From: Emiliania huxleyi CCMP1516
Taxonomy: Eukaryota; Haptophyta; Isochrysidales; Noelaerhabdaceae
Reading direction: 5' to 3'
NCBI RefSeq assembly: GCF_000372725.1
Contig: NW_005200982.1
Coordinates: 783,424 to 830,327, forward strand
DNA length: 46,904 nucleotides
Both the position numbers and the translations under genes were made by a program. How positions within the stretch are numbered: the first letter of the stretch is position 1; every line of letters begins with the position of its first letter. The notes under the pieces were generated by a model. It searched no databases. It had not been told where the DNA came from and saw nothing but the letters and a program-made list of their open reading frames with translations. Of the stretch, positions 11,301-22,105 are shown one piece after another.

Positions 11301-11841
11301 TGGTGTTGGGTGCGAGGTCGTGGAAGCTTCGATCCCAAGGGGGGGAGCTGAGCCCACTCGATAACCAACTCTCAGGGGCAGTAGGTGGGCGAGCTTCAAG
11401 CGCGCTCATCTCGATCGTCAAGGCGTCGCTACGCGCGGTCTTCCGCGGGGGGAGCGTCGCCGACGGGTGCGGGACCGCGGCGCAGCCAGTGCCGTGGCGA
11501 TGCCTCCGGCTGCTGCGGCGAGTGGCTTGCTGCTCGCTGCGATGGCGAAGAACTCGTCTCGTGGCACACCAAGGGCTTATGCTCTGTCGAGACGTGAGGC
11601 GTATGCGCCCAGGAGGGGAGGGTGCATGCGTAACGACGCTGCTAGAGATGCCTTCGGGGCCCAGAGATAAAACTTCTGATGCCATGCGTGACCTAGTAGT
11701 GTCCCCAGCTATGGGCGTGTCCACGTTGGAGCCAGGTGTGGTGTGGACGCGAGAATAGCTCCGCCGTTCATGGAGGCAACCGATGCGAGTCGACTGGTGT
11801 GTGTCGTCGTGGTTTCGTATCAAGAATTCTCTCTCTTTTAG
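8333..11841 (+). mobile_element. 5'-truncated non-LTR (LINE-like) retrotransposon
   Basis: A 3.5-kb insertion bounded by the 13-bp direct repeat CAATACCAAACAA. It starts inside the RNase H domain of a retrotransposon protein, so the reverse transcriptase is missing, runs through a long C-terminal extension, then about 900 bases of 3' untranslated sequence ending in a CT-rich tail. The 3' part from about 11030 recurs almost identically at 27308-28122. The 5' truncation, 3' anchoring and target-site duplication are the hallmarks of target-primed reverse transcription. The element is purine-rich on its coding strand and less GC-rich than its neighbours. Confidence 0.85.
8340..10940 (+). pseudogene. 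Retrotransposon ORF fragment: RNase H, CCHC-like motif, Glu/Gly-rich tail
   Basis: Open frame of about 866 codons, without a genuine start because the insertion is truncated at its 5' end. Early residues contain ASELSAMALGLRGIL and VVFAMVDSETCVKGM (RNase H helix A and the DS motif) and QVPGHAKGVGGISAVAMVDA (the VPGH...ADxxA end of RNase H). The first catalytic strand of RNase H is missing, showing that truncation fell inside the domain. Around residues 281-303, CKCGQVHDVRHFILGEGGC is the C-x-C...H...C motif that follows RNase H in many non-LTR elements. The remaining 480 residues are rich in Glu, Gly and Arg with Ser/Gln runs and have no recognised domain, an unusually long extension. There is no internal stop, so the insertion is young. 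It cannot encode an autonomous element. Confidence 0.8.
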
Positions 11842-11854
11842 CAATACCAAACAA
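11842..11854 (+). repeat. Target-site duplication, right copy
   Basis: Exact repeat of 8320-8332, directly after the CT-rich 3' end of the retrotransposon. Confidence 0.88.
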
Positions 11855-12031
11855 CTTGAAACTCGTGAACTAGCCGGGGCAGTCGGAGAAGGGGCAACTC
11901 CGTGCACTGACGGTCGGCCGTCAGAAAACACGCCTCCGTGGCTCGGGTTACACCAATCCTCGCTACCCAACGCGGCCAAAGGATATCCACCTCGAGAACC
12001 TCGAGAACACACCGGCAGCAGAGGGACGCAG

Positions 12032-15000
12032 CCTGCTTCATCCACCACAATACACACGATATGTCGCTCGCCACGCTCCGCCTCGCCGCCGTGCTCCTCG
12101 TCGCGCTCCACGCGATCGTCAACGACGACCTCGAATCATGCTACGACCACGCCAGCCCTACAGATATCGCCCAGCTCTCTGGCTGGCAGGTGCCGCCTCC
12201 CTCTTGCGATTGCACCGCCCGCGCTCCACCGACCTCCGGCCCAGCGCTCGCTGCAGCCCCGCCCCACCACCTCAGCCCAGCAGTCCACCGACCCGACGCC
12301 TCCCTCCTCGCCCGCTGCAGTGCACGGAGTGGGCCAACTTTGACTGCTCGGAGGGCGGGTGGGGCGTCGAGACTCCCGCCCAGCGCTCGCTGCTCGCCTC
12401 CGCCTGCCCAGCCTCGTGCGGCCTCTGCAGCAGCCGCGGCTACCCCTTTCCGTGGCTCCTGCGCCGGCTCGCCTCCCTCGGCCCACTCGCCTCCTCTTCC
12501 CTCCTCCTCCTCGCCGGCTTTGCCGCCGCCGCCTCGGGCCGGCGGGCCGGCGCCTCTGCCCGGCTGCGAGAGGCGGTCGCCACCTCTCTGCCCGCGTTTG
12601 AGGTGGCCGCCCTCTCTTCGCTACTCATCGCCGCCGCCTCCGGCTTCGTGCCGACTGGCCAGTACGTCCTCATGTTTCCCTTTGCGGCAGACGCCCTCCA
12701 CCCGCAGCTCCGTCAGGCCAACCTCGCCAACGGACCCAGCTGGCTGTACGGCTCGGCAACTTTTGGAGGCGCGCTCGCCGCCTCCCTCGTCGGACGACTG
12801 CGCTCGAAATCCGCCTTCGCCGCCACCCTCGCCCTATCCCTCGCCGCGACCTTCTGGCACGCCGCCATCGAGGCGGGAGCCTCCCCTCTGGCTCTGCCGT
12901 TCGGCTCGCTCGCCCTCGCGCTCCTCCTTGGGCCGGGCCTGCCCGCCCTCGCCGCCGGAACGGTGCTGCACGAAGTGCAGCGGTGCCGAGGCGCCACGCC
13001 CGCCGGTCCGATCCGCCACGCCGCCGCCCTCGCCCTCGCCGCCGCCTCCACGTTCGCCGCCGCTTTCGCCCTCGACCGCCTCCCGCCGCTCACCGAGCGG
13101 TGGGCTCAGACTGGCCTGGCGCTGCCCCTCTGCGCCGCCACCCTCCTCCTCGCGCCGCCGCCGCCCGCCGCACCTACCCTCGACTGCTGGCTCTCCATCC
13201 TCCTCGCCGCGCAGCCCGCCTGGCGGCTCGCAAGGACGGTCGCCAGAGACCAGCCAACAGGCGCCTTTGCTCTCTTTTGGGCGGCCGCGGTCGCGCTGCT
13301 CGAGGGGGCGCTCCGCCCCGCCGCCACCGAGCCCACCCGCCGCCTCCTCTCCGCCCTCGTCGCGCCTCGCCTAGAGCCGGTGTCCTCGGCCGAGCGACGC
13401 ATGACCGCGACGGCGCTCGTCTGCGCCGTCGTGGTCGCCTTTGGCGCCGCCCTTGCGCCGCACGCCTCCAGCACTGCCGATGCCGGCGCCACCGTCGAAG
13501 CTGCCACCGACGGCAGCGCCGACGCCATCGCCGACGCCACCGCGGTGTGGCTGCTCGACGACGCTGGCAGTGGCGAGGGTGGTGACGGAGAAAGCTCGCT
13601 CGGCGATTCGCCACAGCTCCTGTGGCTCTCTCTCTCTCTCGCCGCGCCCGCCATCCTTAGCGCCCTTGCGAGCAGCCTCCTCGGCGCCGACGGCCGACAC
13701 GCCTTGGACGCAGCAACGCGGCGAGCGTGGAGCATCGCGCTGCGCCGCCCCGCCCCCGCTTCGAGCTGCAAGGCTGACGGCGAGAGCTCCAAGGGTAGCG
13801 CCGATGCCCATGCAACCGACGAGGCGACGGCGTGGCTCGAGGAGCAGCAGCTGACGTGGGCGCGTGCGCCGCCCGCGGAGGACGTTTTGCTGGCGGTGCG
13901 GTCGCGCTCTGACGTGCATGCGGAGCAGTGGGAGGCGTGCCGCAAGCTTTCGCTGCTAAGGCGCGCCGGCCAGGCCGCCCGCCTCTGCTCCTGCTTCCTC
14001 GCCTCGGCGATGCCGCTCGCGGGCCTGCTGCTCCGCGCTGCCGCCGTGGAGCTCGACGCTGCCTCTCGGCTCGCACTCGGCCTGGCGTGGGGCGGCGTCG
14101 GTGCCGCTTGTTGCCTCGACTCAGTCCGCCGAGCGCAAGAGGACGGCTCGCCGCCCGTCGAGACGGCGGTGCGGGCGCTGCTGTGGCTGCTGCTCCTCCC
14201 GCTCGTCTCGATACTCGACTTTGTAGCTGTCGGCCTCGCGCTGGCCCGCACCTCCCGCGGCTCGCCAGCTGCTTCCGCCGAGGCGCAGATAGCACCGGCA
14301 CTTGCCAGTGCGCCTCCCGCGGTCGCCCGGGCGGCCGCGGTGTGGAGCGACGCTCTCCGCGGCGCCCCCTCCGCCCCCCTGCCGCTACACCTGCTCACCT
14401 CCTCGGCTGCGACCGGGGTTTTGGAGGGCAGATGGGACAGCCTGCCCCTCTCGGAGGCGTCCTCCGAGGCGCTGCGGTCTCACGCGGCGGCGCTCGGCTG
14501 CCAGCCGCTCGAGGTCGCTGCTGTGGCGCTTGCATGGGTGGCGGCAGTGCACAGCTGCGAGCCAGACGCGACGGTGCTGGTCGAGGGCGGCGACGTGGGC
14601 GGCTGTGTGCCTCTCCGCTTGCTCGCCGAGGGCGAGGCGACGCTTCGGGACCTCTGCTTCGCCGCGGCGGGGCAGCTCTCCGCCGGCTGGCCGCACGCGA
14701 TGAGGGCCGACGAGATCGCAGCATGCGGACCTGCCGAGTGGCGGACTGCGCGGCACCCGCTCGGCCTCCGCGTCACCCCTCTCGCCGGCTGCGGCTCCCC
14801 CGGCGCGTTGGTGGTCCTCGAGGTGCCCCCCGCCGGCGCTGTGACCTTGCATTTTGCGGCCAGCCACATCTCCGCCGCCACCGCCGCACGCCTCGCCGAG
14901 CGAATCGGCCGCTGCTGCCTCGCTTCGGCCGAGGAGCGCCTGAGCGGCGTCCCTCTGATGGGCGAGGCCGAGGCGCACGAGGTCACCATCGCGTGCAACC

Positions 15001-18000
15001 GCACAAAATCAGCCTTTCCGCTGCCCGCGCTGCTTCCGGCCGCGCTAGCCGGCGCCAAGGCGCTCGAGGCATCGGCAATCGAGACGCCGGCGCTCGAGCC
15101 GCCACCCGCCGAATCAGCCACCGTCCACGCCGCCTTCTACAGCGCCGCCGCGCGCCACCCCGACGCCGTCGCCCTCCGCTCGGTCGGCGAGCAGGCGGGA
15201 GGCGTGGCGGTCGGAGGGGCGGTGACGTATGCGGAGCTCGCCGCTCGCGTCGGACGGTGAGCTCGCCATCTCGGCTACACGCCTCAGACACAATCGCGGC
15301 TGCATCTCGGCCAACCTCGGCTCGAGCTCGGCCATATCTCGCTGCTCGCGCCGGCAGGCTGGCCGCGGCACTCGAGGCGACCTGCCTGCTCTCGCCGTCG
15401 CAGCGGCTGGTCGCCACTATCCTCGACAGGGGCGTCGAGATGGTGGTCGCTCTCCTCGGCACGCTCACCGCTGGCGGCGCGTACCTGCCGATGGAGCCCG
15501 ACTTCCCAGCCGCGAGGGTGCGCGAGATTGCGGAGGAGGTTTGCGACGCCCGCCCTCGCGCACGCCCAGAAGGAGCCCTTTATTCACGGCCCCAGCTCCA
15601 AGCAGGCGACGCCCGCCCTCGCGCTCGTCCAGACCGAGGAGATGGCGGCGCTCTTCTCTCCGCCCGACGGGGACCACCCCGCGCCGCACCCAGTCTTCCT
15701 CGTCGACGCCTTTGGCCGGCTCTCCCCCGCCGCAGGGCTCTCCCCTGTCACGGTTTACGAGCCGGGCGGGCTGGCGGGTCCCACCGAGGGCGCGGGCCCG
15801 CTGCAAACGGGAGCGGACGACCTCGTGTACGTCATGTACACGTCGGGAACGACGGGGAAGCCCAAGGGCGTCATGGTGGAGCACGGGCCTCTGCTCATGC
15901 GCACCGCCTGGTTCCAGTCCACCTACCGGATCGGAGTCGGCGACGTGGTGCCCGACCTAGAGGCATCATGGACGGCTGTGAGCAGCGTCTCTTGACACCA
16001 TACGCCGTGAGCAGGTCCCGTTCAAGACGCAGTTCATCTTTGGCGTCTCCGAGTGGGAGCTCTGGTGGACCCTCGCGACGGGGGCGACCCTCGCCATCAC
16101 GCCGCCGCCCGTCGTGCGCTCGCCCTCCCTCTTCGCAGACGCCCTCGTCTCCACCGGCATGCTCGCCCCCCTCCGCTCATCCCGTCTCAGTTGAACACCT
16201 TCACGACCGGCCCACAATCAACACAGGCGCGACCATCGCCTTCCTCATCCCGTCCCACGTCGACGCGCTCCTCGCGCCGCTCGCCAAGGCGTGCCGGCCT
16301 GCGGCCAGGCTGCGGGGCGGCCGGGGAGGCGCTGGCATGCGCCCCTCCGTTCGCCTCGGCCGCCGCCTCAAACTGCGCTCGGTTGTCTGCTGCGGCGAGG
16401 CGCTGTCCGCGGCCACTGTGGGCCGCTTCCACGAGGCGCTGCGCGGGAAGGCGACGATCGACAACGTGTACGGCCCGACCGAGGGGTCGATGACGCACTA
16501 CCGCTGCCCGCACGGGGTGGCGTCGGAGCCGCTCATCGGAAGGCCCATCTCAAACACCGTCGTCCTCGTCATGGACGCGGAGCTGCGGCCGGCGCCGCTC
16601 GGCGTGCCGGGCGAGGTTGTGTTTGGCTGCTGCGTCGCTCGCGGTTACCTCAGGCGGGACGACCTCACTTCGGCGAGGTTTGTCGCCAACCCGCTCTGGT
16701 CCGAGGCGGAGGCGCGCAAGCAGCCCCTCTACCCGTGCCTTCAGTCCGATGGCGCGGTGCCTCCCTGCCCGCTCCTGTACCGAACGGGCGACCTCGCCGT
16801 GAGGAGCGGGGGCGGCGACCTTCGCTTCCTCGGTCGGATGGACCGGCAGGTGAAGGTGCGCGGCCACCGCATCGAGCTGGAGGCGGTCGAGGCCGTGCTG
16901 CGCGACTATCGCGACGAAGCCACCGCGGCGCCGCTCTCGCAGCTGGCGGTCGTGGCGAGCGGCGACGAGCTCCTCGCGTTTGTGCGACTCCCTCCGGGCG
17001 ATGCTCCCCCGGCCGGCGTGCTGTCCTTTTGCGAGGCGAGGCTACCTCGCTACATGGTGCCGTCGCGCCTTATCGCGCTTCCAGCCTTCCCCGCGCTGCC
17101 AAACGGCAAGACCGACCTCGGAGGCCTGGCGTGTGGCGGGGCAGACCTCGGCGCGACGGTGGAGACGCTCGGCGGAGGAGGCGGAGGCGGGGGCACGTCG
17201 ACCGACTCGCTCGGCAACGTGCGTCGCCTCACCGCGGCCGGCGGCGCGCTCGAGGCAGAGAACGGCGTGAGCGACGTGCTGCGCGCCCTCTTCATGTACG
17301 GCGTCATCTCGGACCACATGCTCCGCTGCGCCGACGCCACCTCGGGCGGCGCTTGCGGCGCGCTGGCCAAGATGCTGTGGCAGCTTCCTGGCCCGCAGCG
17401 CGCGGCGCTCGGCTGGCTCGACGTGCCCTTGCGCATGCTCGGCGGGTACAAGGACATGAGCGGCTTCGTGATGGTCACCGCCTTTGCCGACGCGAGGTAC
17501 GAGGGCGCGACGCGCTTCTCCAAGCCCGACCTGATCGTGCTGGCCTGCTACCTGATGATGCTGTACGTCTTCGACCCGCTCATCTACGCGGCGTGCGAGG
17601 CCGTCGGCGCCGGGGGCTGCGAGGGGCGGACCAACGTGTGGACGGGCGACCACAGGTGGTACCTGCTGATGATGCTCTACACAAAGGCGGCACTCGTCCT
17701 GCTGCGGCTATGCCGCGTGCCGCCCTTGGCACAGTGCCTCCTCGTCACCGCCGCGGCCCTGATGATGCCTCCCCGCACGGGCTGCCTCGAGCCGTGGCGC
17801 TGCGCCGACAAGCCGGACTGGAGCCCGGCCTGGTGGTCCGGGGCGGCCTCGGCTCCGGGATCGCCCCTCCCGGCCGCCTCGGCCTTCTTCTTTCGCGGCC
17901 TGCTCTACGACGACCTCTGGGGCATGTGGTCCGACGCGATCTACCGCTACTACGTCGCCTTTGCAGCGCAGTACTTTTGGACCTTCTACTACGGCCGGCC

Positions 18001-18835
18001 CGCCTTTGCGCTGCTCCGCCGAACCGCGCTCCTCGCCGCGCCCGCGAGCCGCGCCGGGCGCGTCGCCCTCTTTGGGTGCGCTTTTGTGCTGGTCGAGCTG
18101 CTCATCGCCACCAGCTACGGCGCCGCACTCCTGCCGTCGCTGCAGCAGCAGGTCGACGGCCACGGGCCGCCCCTGCTCGCCGCCCTCGCCATCCTCCTCC
18201 TCCTCGCCCTCTCCGTCCTCCTCTGCGCCGCCGCCTGCGGCTTCGCCCTCGCCGGGCGGAAGCCGCCGCGCCTGCTGCGGCTGGCGGGCTCGACGACGCT
18301 CGGCTGCTACATCTCGCACCGCTACCTCCTCCTCTTTTACAACCGCTTCGTCGAGCGGTGGATCCTCTCGCTGTACGGCCCGCTTGGCGGCGGCGGGCCC
18401 GCGCTCGCGCTGCAGCTGCTCCTCTCGCTGCTCCTACCCGCGCTGTACCAAGTCACCGTCGGCCCCGCCACGCACTGGCTCATCCTGCTTCCGGTGAGGC
18501 TGCTGCTCCGCCTTGGCCGGCTCGGCCGGCTCGGCCGCCGCCTTTTCCGCCGGCTGTCGGGGAGGCTGCGCCGGCCGCGCCGGCGATCGGTCGCAGCGCC
18601 GCGCGGCCGCGGCCTCGCGAGACTGCTGCACGACCAGGTGGCGGTCTGAGAGGCTGGGGGCGAGGGAGCGGCGAGCGGGCGGGGAAATACAAGGGTGCAC
18701 GCCTTGTTGTGGGTGGCCTCAGAGCAGGAGCGCCGCAGCCGTTCGAACGTGTGTGTGTGTAGTGCGTGGATGTGAGTGTGTGTTGTGTGGTGTGTGTGTG
18801 TGTGTGTGTGTCCTGTCGCGCCTAATTTACATGGG
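12032..18835 (+). repeat. Inverted-duplication arm A (6.8 kb)
   Basis: Near-identical to the reverse complement of 38843-45626. In the coding part every base p maps to 57658 minus p without indels, introns included. Similarity begins about 30 bases before the start codon (TGCTTCATC) and ends about 185 bases after the stop (near CCTAATTTACATGGG); only the GT-rich microsatellite close to the end differs in length. The flanks on both sides are unrelated to those of arm B. Confidence 0.93.
12061..18649 (+). CDS. Membrane-embedded NRPS-like adenylating enzyme with acyltransferase-3-like domain, copy A
   Basis: Six exons: 12061-12189, 12321-15256, 15358-15538, 15606-15947, 16015-16156, 16227-18649; together 6153 bases, 2050 residues. 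Introns have phases 0, 2, 0, 0, 1; the last reads as GC-AG. In order: signal peptide (1-21); a six-cysteine ShK-like motif (about 28-80, ending CPASCGLC); many membrane helices (about 85-720); a remnant of the C-terminal half of an NRPS condensation domain (about 745-965); and a complete adenylation domain (about 978-1545) with A3 YTSGTTGKPKGV (near 1160), A5 NVYGPTEG (1323), A7 YRTGDLA, A8 GRMDRQVKVRGHRIELE and A10 NGK (1536). No carrier-protein domain follows. From about 1594 (VLRALFMYGVISDHM) to the end lies a second multi-helix domain like acyltransferase-3 proteins. The A4 motif is FGVS, not FDxS, so the Asp that holds an amino group is missing. Product unknown; an acyl or amino-acyl adenylate passed to a membrane-side acceptor is my inference. 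Confidence 0.85.
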
Positions 18836-20065
18836 CTTAGATGTGAGAAGAAAACGGCCACCTCTACTGTGAGGTGGGTAAAAAGGAACAGGTCCCCGCC
18901 CGAAAAAGAAGAAGGGAGGGGAAAATCACGTCGCGAAATTCTTTTCTCAGTTTTGTGTAAAATTCTTTTTCTTTCGCCGCTCTCAGGTCGCGGTTTAAAC
19001 ACATATACGGTAAGGAGACTGGCCGCGCGGAGACTGGCCGTGCGCGCGGCGGCGGTGTGCGCGCGTGTGTGTGAGGGGGGGGGGAGGGGAGCGGCGCGGC
19101 GTGGGCCCGAGACAGCGCGAGATCGCCCGAGATCGCGCGGCGCAGCCCGAGATCGCGACGCCCGAGATCGCGCGATTCTGCAGCACCTCGGCGTATCTCG
19201 GGCTCGGCGAGGTGGATGGGTTGGCAGGGAGCGAGGGGCCGAGGGGGTGACAGTGGTCAGTGCGGTAGATTCAGTCGGTGCGCGAGAGGTGGCCACCCAG
19301 CTATGTATGGTGGGCAGGGTGTGCAGCAGCAGCGCTCAAAAAGAGGCAAAAAAAGCGGCTGCTACTTGGACTGTCGACTCTCTCGACACACCGTCCTCGG
19401 CCTCGCTGAAAAGCTGGCTGGTGGTCGCGCGCAGCGCGTCGGCGCCACTCCGACTGGTCGGGCACCTCGGCTGGGTCCATCGGCAAGAGGCCCGCGCCGT
19501 CGGGGAGCCCCGCGAGCGCATGGGCGGCCGGCGCGAGCGGAGGACCTCGAGCTGAGATCCGCAGCTTTGCCACGAAAAACGAAGGCTCGCCGGGGGGTGT
19601 CAAGTATCGTACCCTAGACTATTTGCGGCTATTGCTCCAAACTTCGGGAGAGAAGGCCTACATATTATGACTACATCCATGCGCCTGGTGCATGAGGGCT
19701 GTGGGTCGGGACATTTCACGGTCGGTGGCGCCGATAGTGACCTCCGGAAAGCCCTCACAATCGGCTCGGATGGGGTCCACCGGAGACAATCTCGAGCCCT
19801 CTCCGTGAGGTCACGAGCCGGTGTGAGCTTGCAGACCCAAGGTAAGTGCGGTCTGGGACAGCTCAGGGTTGCTACTGATGGGCCTGGGCCAGGAGAGCGA
19901 CAGAGACGGCGAGGTGGTGAGCTGAGAGGCTGGAGAGTCCGCGTGTGACCTTGTCGCGATGCAAGTGCCACGAAGCGCTATTTCCTGGACCGAATCCTGA
20001 AAAAAGAATTCGAGGACCGGGCGCGCCCATAAATAAAATAAATAAAACGGGCACGCCCCGGCCGT

Positions 20066-20066
<1 letters not shown>
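18650..20066. other. No gene recognised between copy A and the RCC1 gene
   Basis: Contains the GT-rich end of arm A (18750-18811), a CGAGATCGCCCGAGATCGCG repeat region (19107-19290) shared with 28319-28480, and about 700 bases with no recognisable content. A perfect donor-like AAGGTAAGTG lies at about 19838, but I find no exon to go with it. Confidence 0.5.
19107..19290 (+). repeat. Dispersed repeat, CGAGATCGC family (copy 1)
   Basis: CGAGATCGCCCGAGATCGCG units followed by GGCGAGGTGGATGGGTTGG and CAGTGCGGTAGAT; the same order is seen at 28319-28480. Confidence 0.75.

Positions 20067-20138
<72 letters not shown>
20067..20138 (+). repeat. (CA)n microsatellite
   Basis: Uninterrupted CA repeat of about 36 units, flanked on each side by CCGTGCA, and ending 35 bases before the start codon of the RCC1 gene, so it probably sits in its promoter or leader. 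Confidence 0.95.
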
Positions 20139-20140
<2 letters not shown>

Positions 20141-20173
20141 GTGCATAAAGCGGAATTTTTTCTTTTCACATAT

Positions 20174-21619
20174 ATGTCCACCCCAACGCGCCGCCGCTCG
20201 CGCTGCCTCGCCGCCGCCTCCTCCGCCACACCCTCGCCGAGCACGCCGCCGCCCGCCCGCCTCCGCGACCTCCCCACGGACCTCCTCGTGCGCGTCCTCT
20301 CTCGCTGCGACCCCGCCGGCATCGCTCGCGTCGCGGCCGTCTCGCTGCTCTTCCACGCCTCGCTCGCGGCTGAGGGCATCCGCTTGTGGGCGCAAGAGCG
20401 CGGCTTCGAGCTGCCGGCGCAGCCAGAGAGCGAGAGCTGCGCCGTGCGATGGCTGTGCTTCGCTGCGCTGCTGTGCGAGTCCAACCCGCCGGCGAGGGCG
20501 GCGGCGGGCGAACGGCACAGCCTCTTCATCGACGGCGAGGGGCGGCTCTCGTCGTGCGGCTCAGCGGACGAGGAGGTAGACGAGGAGGAGGAGGAGGAGG
20601 TGGTGGTCCTTGAGGAGGTTCCAGGCCTCCTTGGCCACGGCGAGGGCGTGACGCGGCTCAACACGCCGACCCGCCTCCCTTCTTCCACGCTGGGTGGCGA
20701 GCGCGCCGTGAGTGTGTCGGCTAGAGGCGTGCACAGCCTCGCCATCACCGCCGACGGCGCCGTCTGGAGCTGGGGCTTTCGTTACGGCGGCCGATTAGGC
20801 CACGGCGATCAGCAGGCCCAGCTGCTGCCCAAGAAGATCGAGGCCTTTGCTGGGCAGCGCGTCGTCGCTGTTTCGGCTGGAGGCGACTGCAGCCTCGCCC
20901 TCACCGCCGACGGCGCTCTCTGGAGCTGGGGCTACGGACGCCAAGGTCAGTTGGGCCACGGCGACGAGCAGACGCAGCTGCTGCCCAAGAAGGTCGAGGC
21001 CTTCGCTGGCCAGCGTGTCGTCGCCGTGTCGGCTGCCGTGTCGGCTGGAGGTGACAGCCTCGCCATCACCGCCGACGGCGCTGTCTGGAGCTGAGGCTGC
21101 CGTACAATGGCGCCTAGACAGGTCGAGGCCTTGGCTGGTCGGCGGGTCGTCGCTGTGTCGGCGGGAAGCGGCCACAGCCTCGCCCTCACCGCTGACGGCG
21201 CCGTCTGGAGCTGGGGCTATGGTCTCTACGGCCAGCTGGGCCACGGCGACGAGCAGCGCCAGCTGCTGCCGAAGAAGGTCGAGGCCTTTGCAGGGCGGCG
21301 CGTCGTCGCTGTGTCGGCTGGAGACGACCACAGCCTCGCCCTGACCACCGACGGCGCCGTCTGGAGCTGGGGCCATGGACTCTTTGGCGTCCTGGCCCAC
21401 GGCGGCACGCAGAGCCAGCTGGTGCCGAAGAAGGTCGAGGCCTTGGCTGGCCAGCGCGTCGTCGCTGCGTCCGCTGGAGCATACCACAGCATCGCCCTCA
21501 CCGCCGACAGCGCCTTCTTTACCTGGGGCAAGGGTGAAGGCGGCCACCTCGGCCATGGCGAGGACGAGTCGAACCAGTTGCTGCCCAAGAAGGTCGAGGC
21601 GTGGGCACCGGCGCAGTGA
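20174..21619 (+). pseudogene. F-box and RCC1-repeat protein gene with in-frame stop
   Basis: From ATG at 20174 (MSTPTRRRSR) the frame has an F-box (LRDLPTDLLVRVLSRC, about residues 31-75), an acidic linker (runs of Glu) and then RCC1-type propeller repeats of about 51 residues with the pattern SLALTADGAVWSWGYG, GQLGHGDE, QLLPKKVEAFAGQRVVAVSA. At 21092-21094 the expected Trp codon of VWSWG is TGA. The same frame continues to the true end at 21619 (WAPAQ), but the repeat with the stop is also shortened by about 15 residues. So the gene is either broken or ends early as a half-propeller. RCC1/F-box proteins are usually ubiquitin-ligase adaptors or GTPase regulators; no more specific role can be read. 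Confidence 0.78.
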
Positions 21620-22105
21620 GGTATGTTGTGCATGTTGACATGTTTGGACCTCCGGCGCGGCGGCGTACGAATTTCTTTTCGTGCACACGCGCGCCAATCG
21701 CTCTCAAGCCAATGCCGTTGATTTACCCACATCTCCTAGTGTAGAGCTAGGGGGCGGTGCGTCCGGTGCGTCCCCGTTACGGTATGCCGTGCCCGTGCGC
21801 GCCGTGGGGAGATGGCCGTGGGCCTCCTGCCCGTGTCCGGGTGTGGTCGTGTGGAGATGCAGGGTTTCGGTTGCCCCCCTTGCCCCACCACTTCGTGCGT
21901 CGGTGGAGAAAATTACCTTACCTTTCCAAGACCTTCTGTTTCGTGTTTGTCACGCGCTCACGCCTCACGGAGCACGGGTCACGGCGCGGGTTTGCCTTCA
22001 GCCAGGCGACGGGGAGAGGTAGGTAGGAACAGGCGTTCAGTCAGTCAGTCAGGGCGAGACCCGACACGAGCGAGCGAGGGAGGGGGGGAGGCGGAGGCGG
22101 GGGCA
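21620..22105. other. Intergenic region with TTACC-tailed dispersed repeat
   Basis: No gene seen. Holds copy 1 of the TTACC-tailed family (21849-21924) and a G-rich tract just before the next frame. Confidence 0.5.
21849..21924 (+). repeat. TTACC-tailed dispersed repeat, copy 1
   Basis: Sequence of the form GTGGAGA..GGGTT..GCCCCCCTTGCCC, then GGTGGAGAAAATTACCTTACC. Related copies lie at 23140-23198, 36646-36723 and (inverted) 29197-29226. Confidence 0.72.

Noticed and set aside
13106..14398. Long antisense frames over both NRPS-like genes (for example 430, 823 and 243 residues)
   Set aside because: They mirror GC3-biased codons of the real gene, are Arg/Ala/Pro-rich and match no family. They occur identically in both arms because the DNA is duplicated.
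17161..17230. TSTDSLG as a carrier-protein serine motif after the adenylation domain
   Set aside because: It follows a glycine linker and lacks the surrounding helical residues of a carrier domain; membrane helices start soon after.
19811..20518. Frames running through the (CA)n repeat
   Set aside because: They encode only His-Thr or Cys-Val runs from the microsatellite.
21056..21130. A 39-base intron removing the stop in the RCC1 gene (GTCTGGAG to GACAG)
   Set aside because: Far shorter than all other introns here (66 or more), and it would delete conserved repeat residues.
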